This document shows positions 5,828 through 7,348 of a stretch of DNA of 7,348 nucleotides, in pieces; the stretch's first letter is position 1; each line of letters begins with the position of its first letter. The DNA is taken from contig DLLB01000048.1 of NCBI GenBank assembly GCA_002477905.1, positions 1-7,348 of the forward strand, given 5' to 3'. Made by a program: the position numbers and the translations under genes. The DNA is from Clostridiales bacterium UBA7573. GTDB taxonomy: Bacteria > Bacillota > Clostridia > Oscillospirales > CAG-272. The notes beneath the pieces were generated by a model. It was not told where the DNA came from. It worked only from the letters and a program-made list of their open reading frames with translations, and did not search any database.

Positions 5828-6748
5828 ATGGAACCCATTATAGAAATCAAGCATTTATGGAAATCTTTTGGAGAAGTCAAAGCCGTGCAGGATTTGTCAT
5901 TTTGTGTGAGGCAAGGAGAATTATTTGCGTTTTTGGGCGTGAATGGCGCCGGAAAATCCACCACGATCTCCATTTTGTGCGGACAGCTTGCCAAAGACAG
6001 CGGAGAAGTGACGGTTTGCGGACAGAAATTGGATGATGATCTGGAACCGATCTTACGAAAGCTCGGTGTGGTCTTTCAGAATTCGGTATTGGACGCGCCG
6101 CTTACGGTGCGGGACAATTTACAAAGCCGTGCGGCGCTTTACGGAATTACCGGGAAAGCGTTTCAAAAGCGACTCGCGGAGCTGGCGCATCTGTTGGATT
6201 TTGAAGATTTGCTGAATCGGACGGTCGGTAAACTTTCCGGCGGTCAGCGGCGGCGGATCGACATTGCCCGCGCCTTGTTGCATAAGCCGGAGATTTTGAT
6301 TTTGGATGAGCCGACGACCGGATTGGATCCGCAGACGCGGAAACTGCTTTGGAGCGTTGTGTCGGAGTTGCGGAAAACCGAACGGCTGACGGTCTTTCTG
6401 ACAACGCACTATATGGAAGAAGCCGCAGATGCGGATGATGTGGTGATCTTGGACGGCGGAAAAATTGCCGCCGAAGGGACGCCGCTCTCTTTGAAAAATA
6501 CATATACAGGCGATTTTATTACACTTTACGGCGTGGAAGAAGCACAGCTTGCGTGTCTTGAGATGCCGTATGAGACGCTGCGGGACGCGGTGCGGATTGC
6601 GGTGCCGAATACCGCTGCCGCAACCAAGCTGATCGTTGCGCATCCGGAATGTTTTACCGATTATGAGATTACCAAAGGGAAAATGGACGACGTGTTTCTT
6701 GCCGTAACCGGTAAGAAGCTGCACGGTGATTCGACACAGGGAAATTGA
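5828..6748 (+). CDS. ABC transporter ATP-binding protein, DrrA/multidrug (ABC-2) type
   Basis: The product is 306 residues, normal for DrrA-type ATPases. All catalytic motifs are intact: Walker A GVNGAGKST (37-45), Q-loop Q84, signature LSGGQ (136-140), Walker B ILILDEP (156-162) with catalytic E161, D-loop GLDP (165-168) and H-loop H194. About 85 residues after the nucleotide-binding domain form the C-terminal extension usual in this subfamily. The protein powers export by a partner permease, which follows 13 nt downstream. AAGGAG (5813-5818) lies 9 nt before ATG. There is no separate promoter, so it is co-transcribed with the TetR gene. The exported substrate is unknown. Relatives handle antibiotics, lipids or polysaccharide precursors. 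Confidence 0.93.
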   Translation: MEPIIEIKHLWKSFGEVKAVQDLSFCVRQGELFAFLGVNGAGKSTTISILCGQLAKDSGEVTVCGQKLDDDLEPILRKLGVVFQNSVLDAPLTVRDNLQSRAALYGITGKAFQKRLAELAHLLDFEDLLNRTVGKLSGGQRRRIDIARALLHKPEILILDEPTTGLDPQTRKLLWSVVSELRKTERLTVFLTTHYMEEAADADDVVILDGGKIAAEGTPLSLKNTYTGDFITLYGVEEAQLACLEMPYETLRDAVRIAVPNTAAATKLIVAHPECFTDYEITKGKMDDVFLAVTGKKLHGDSTQGN

Positions 6749-6761
6749 AGGGGGCAGAGTT

Positions 6762-7348
6762 ATGACAGGGCTTTGGAATCTGGTCAGACGAAACTGTAAA
6801 TTATTTTTCAAAGATAAAGGGATGTTCTTTTCCGCGTTGATTACGCCGATCATTCTGCTGGTACTGTATGCGACTTTTCTCGCAAAGATTTATCGCGACA
6901 GCTTTCAGGGGGCGCTTGCGGAAGCGGGTGCTACCGTCAGCGACGCGTTGATCAGCGCAACGGTCGGTGGTCAGCTGATTTCCTCTCTGCTTGCGGTTGC
7001 CTGCGTCACGGTGGCATTCTGTTCCAATTTGTTGATGGTGCAGGATAAAGTCAGCGGCGCGCGGCGGGATATTACCGTCTCCCCCGCAAAAAGTTCTACG
7101 CTTGCGATCGGCTATTTTTGTGCGTCGGCACTCTCTACCTTGATTGTGACGTTTACCGCGATGGGCGTGTGTCTGCTTTACCTTGCCACAATGGGATGGT
7201 ATATGAGCGCAGCGGATGTGTTTGCGGTGATTTTGGATGTATTCTTGCTGACCTTGTTCGGCGTAGCCCTTTCCTCCTGTATCAACTGCTTGCTGAAAAC
7301 ACAGGGGCAAGGATCGGCGGTCGGTACGATTGTCAGCGCGGGTTACGG
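6762..7348 (+). CDS. ABC-2 type permease, cut off by the right edge
   Basis: The frame is open from ATG 6762 to the edge, giving 195 complete codons with no stop. A short cytoplasmic N-terminus (MTGLWNLVRRNCKLFFKDKG) leads into TM1 at about 21-41, which has the ITPIILLVLY pattern typical of ABC-2 permeases. A polar loop of about 28 residues follows. Further hydrophobic segments lie at about 70-93, 113-143 and 151-175, and a positively charged loop with QDKVSGARRDITVSPAKSS sits at 94-112. The last two are placed by hydrophobicity only. Full-length relatives have six TMs, so the C-terminal part is missing. A G-rich RBS (AGGGGG, 6749-6754) precedes ATG by 7 nt. It is the membrane partner of the ATPase gene immediately upstream. 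Confidence 0.9.
   Translation, partial: MTGLWNLVRRNCKLFFKDKGMFFSALITPIILLVLYATFLAKIYRDSFQGALAEAGATVSDALISATVGGQLISSLLAVACVTVAFCSNLLMVQDKVSGARRDITVSPAKSSTLAIGYFCASALSTLIVTFTAMGVCLLYLATMGWYMSAADVFAVILDVFLLTLFGVALSSCINCLLKTQGQGSAVGTIVSAGY

Noticed and set aside
6119..6853. 244-codon minus-strand frame opposite the ABC ATPase gene
   Set aside because: The plus-strand frame has every ABC motif, and the antisense frame has none.

Overview
The window carries one gene cut off at the left edge, five complete genes, and one gene cut off at the right edge. They fall into four or five independent transcription units. The gene families (a giant 2-hydroxyacyl-CoA dehydratase activase-like protein, a small solitary HMA protein of a clostridial type, an iron-dependent alcohol dehydrogenase of the FucO type, an M19 dipeptidase) and the strong AGGAGG-like ribosome binding sites point to an anaerobic member of the Bacillota. 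A gut-type Clostridia (Oscillospirales-like) is most likely. This assignment is inferred from protein flavour and not from a marker gene.

Layout. (1) Bases 1-2039, minus strand: the N-terminal 679 residues of a very large activase-like protein with two tandem ASKHA ATPase modules followed by a Cys-rich linker; its C-terminal half lies outside the window. (2) Bases 2040-2277: a divergent intergenic region with a good promoter for the activase gene and a strong RBS for the next gene. (3) Bases 2278-3225, plus: a cytoplasmic M19 (membrane dipeptidase family) peptidase starting at TTG. (4) Bases 3226-3326: convergent terminators, including a 21-bp perfect inverted repeat. (5) Bases 3327-3590, minus: an 87-residue heavy-metal-associated (HMA) protein, with its promoter and a perfect 7-bp-arm dyad in its leader. 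(6) Bases 3869-5017, plus: a FucO-like lactaldehyde/propanediol oxidoreductase with its own promoter and terminator. (7) Bases 5099-7348, plus: an operon with a perfect consensus promoter encoding a TetR-type repressor, a DrrA-type ABC ATPase and an ABC-2 permease that runs off the right edge.

How the genes relate. The TetR-ABC-permease set is a coherent efflux operon, probably autorepressed. The others look like separately controlled single genes. The activase-like protein and the FucO-type dehydrogenase both suit fermentative, oxygen-sensitive metabolism, but nothing here links them in one pathway. No RNA genes, insertion sequences, CRISPR arrays or phage genes were seen. I found no clearly new multi-gene system. 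The least understood items are the double-module activase protein and several dyads placed on promoters.
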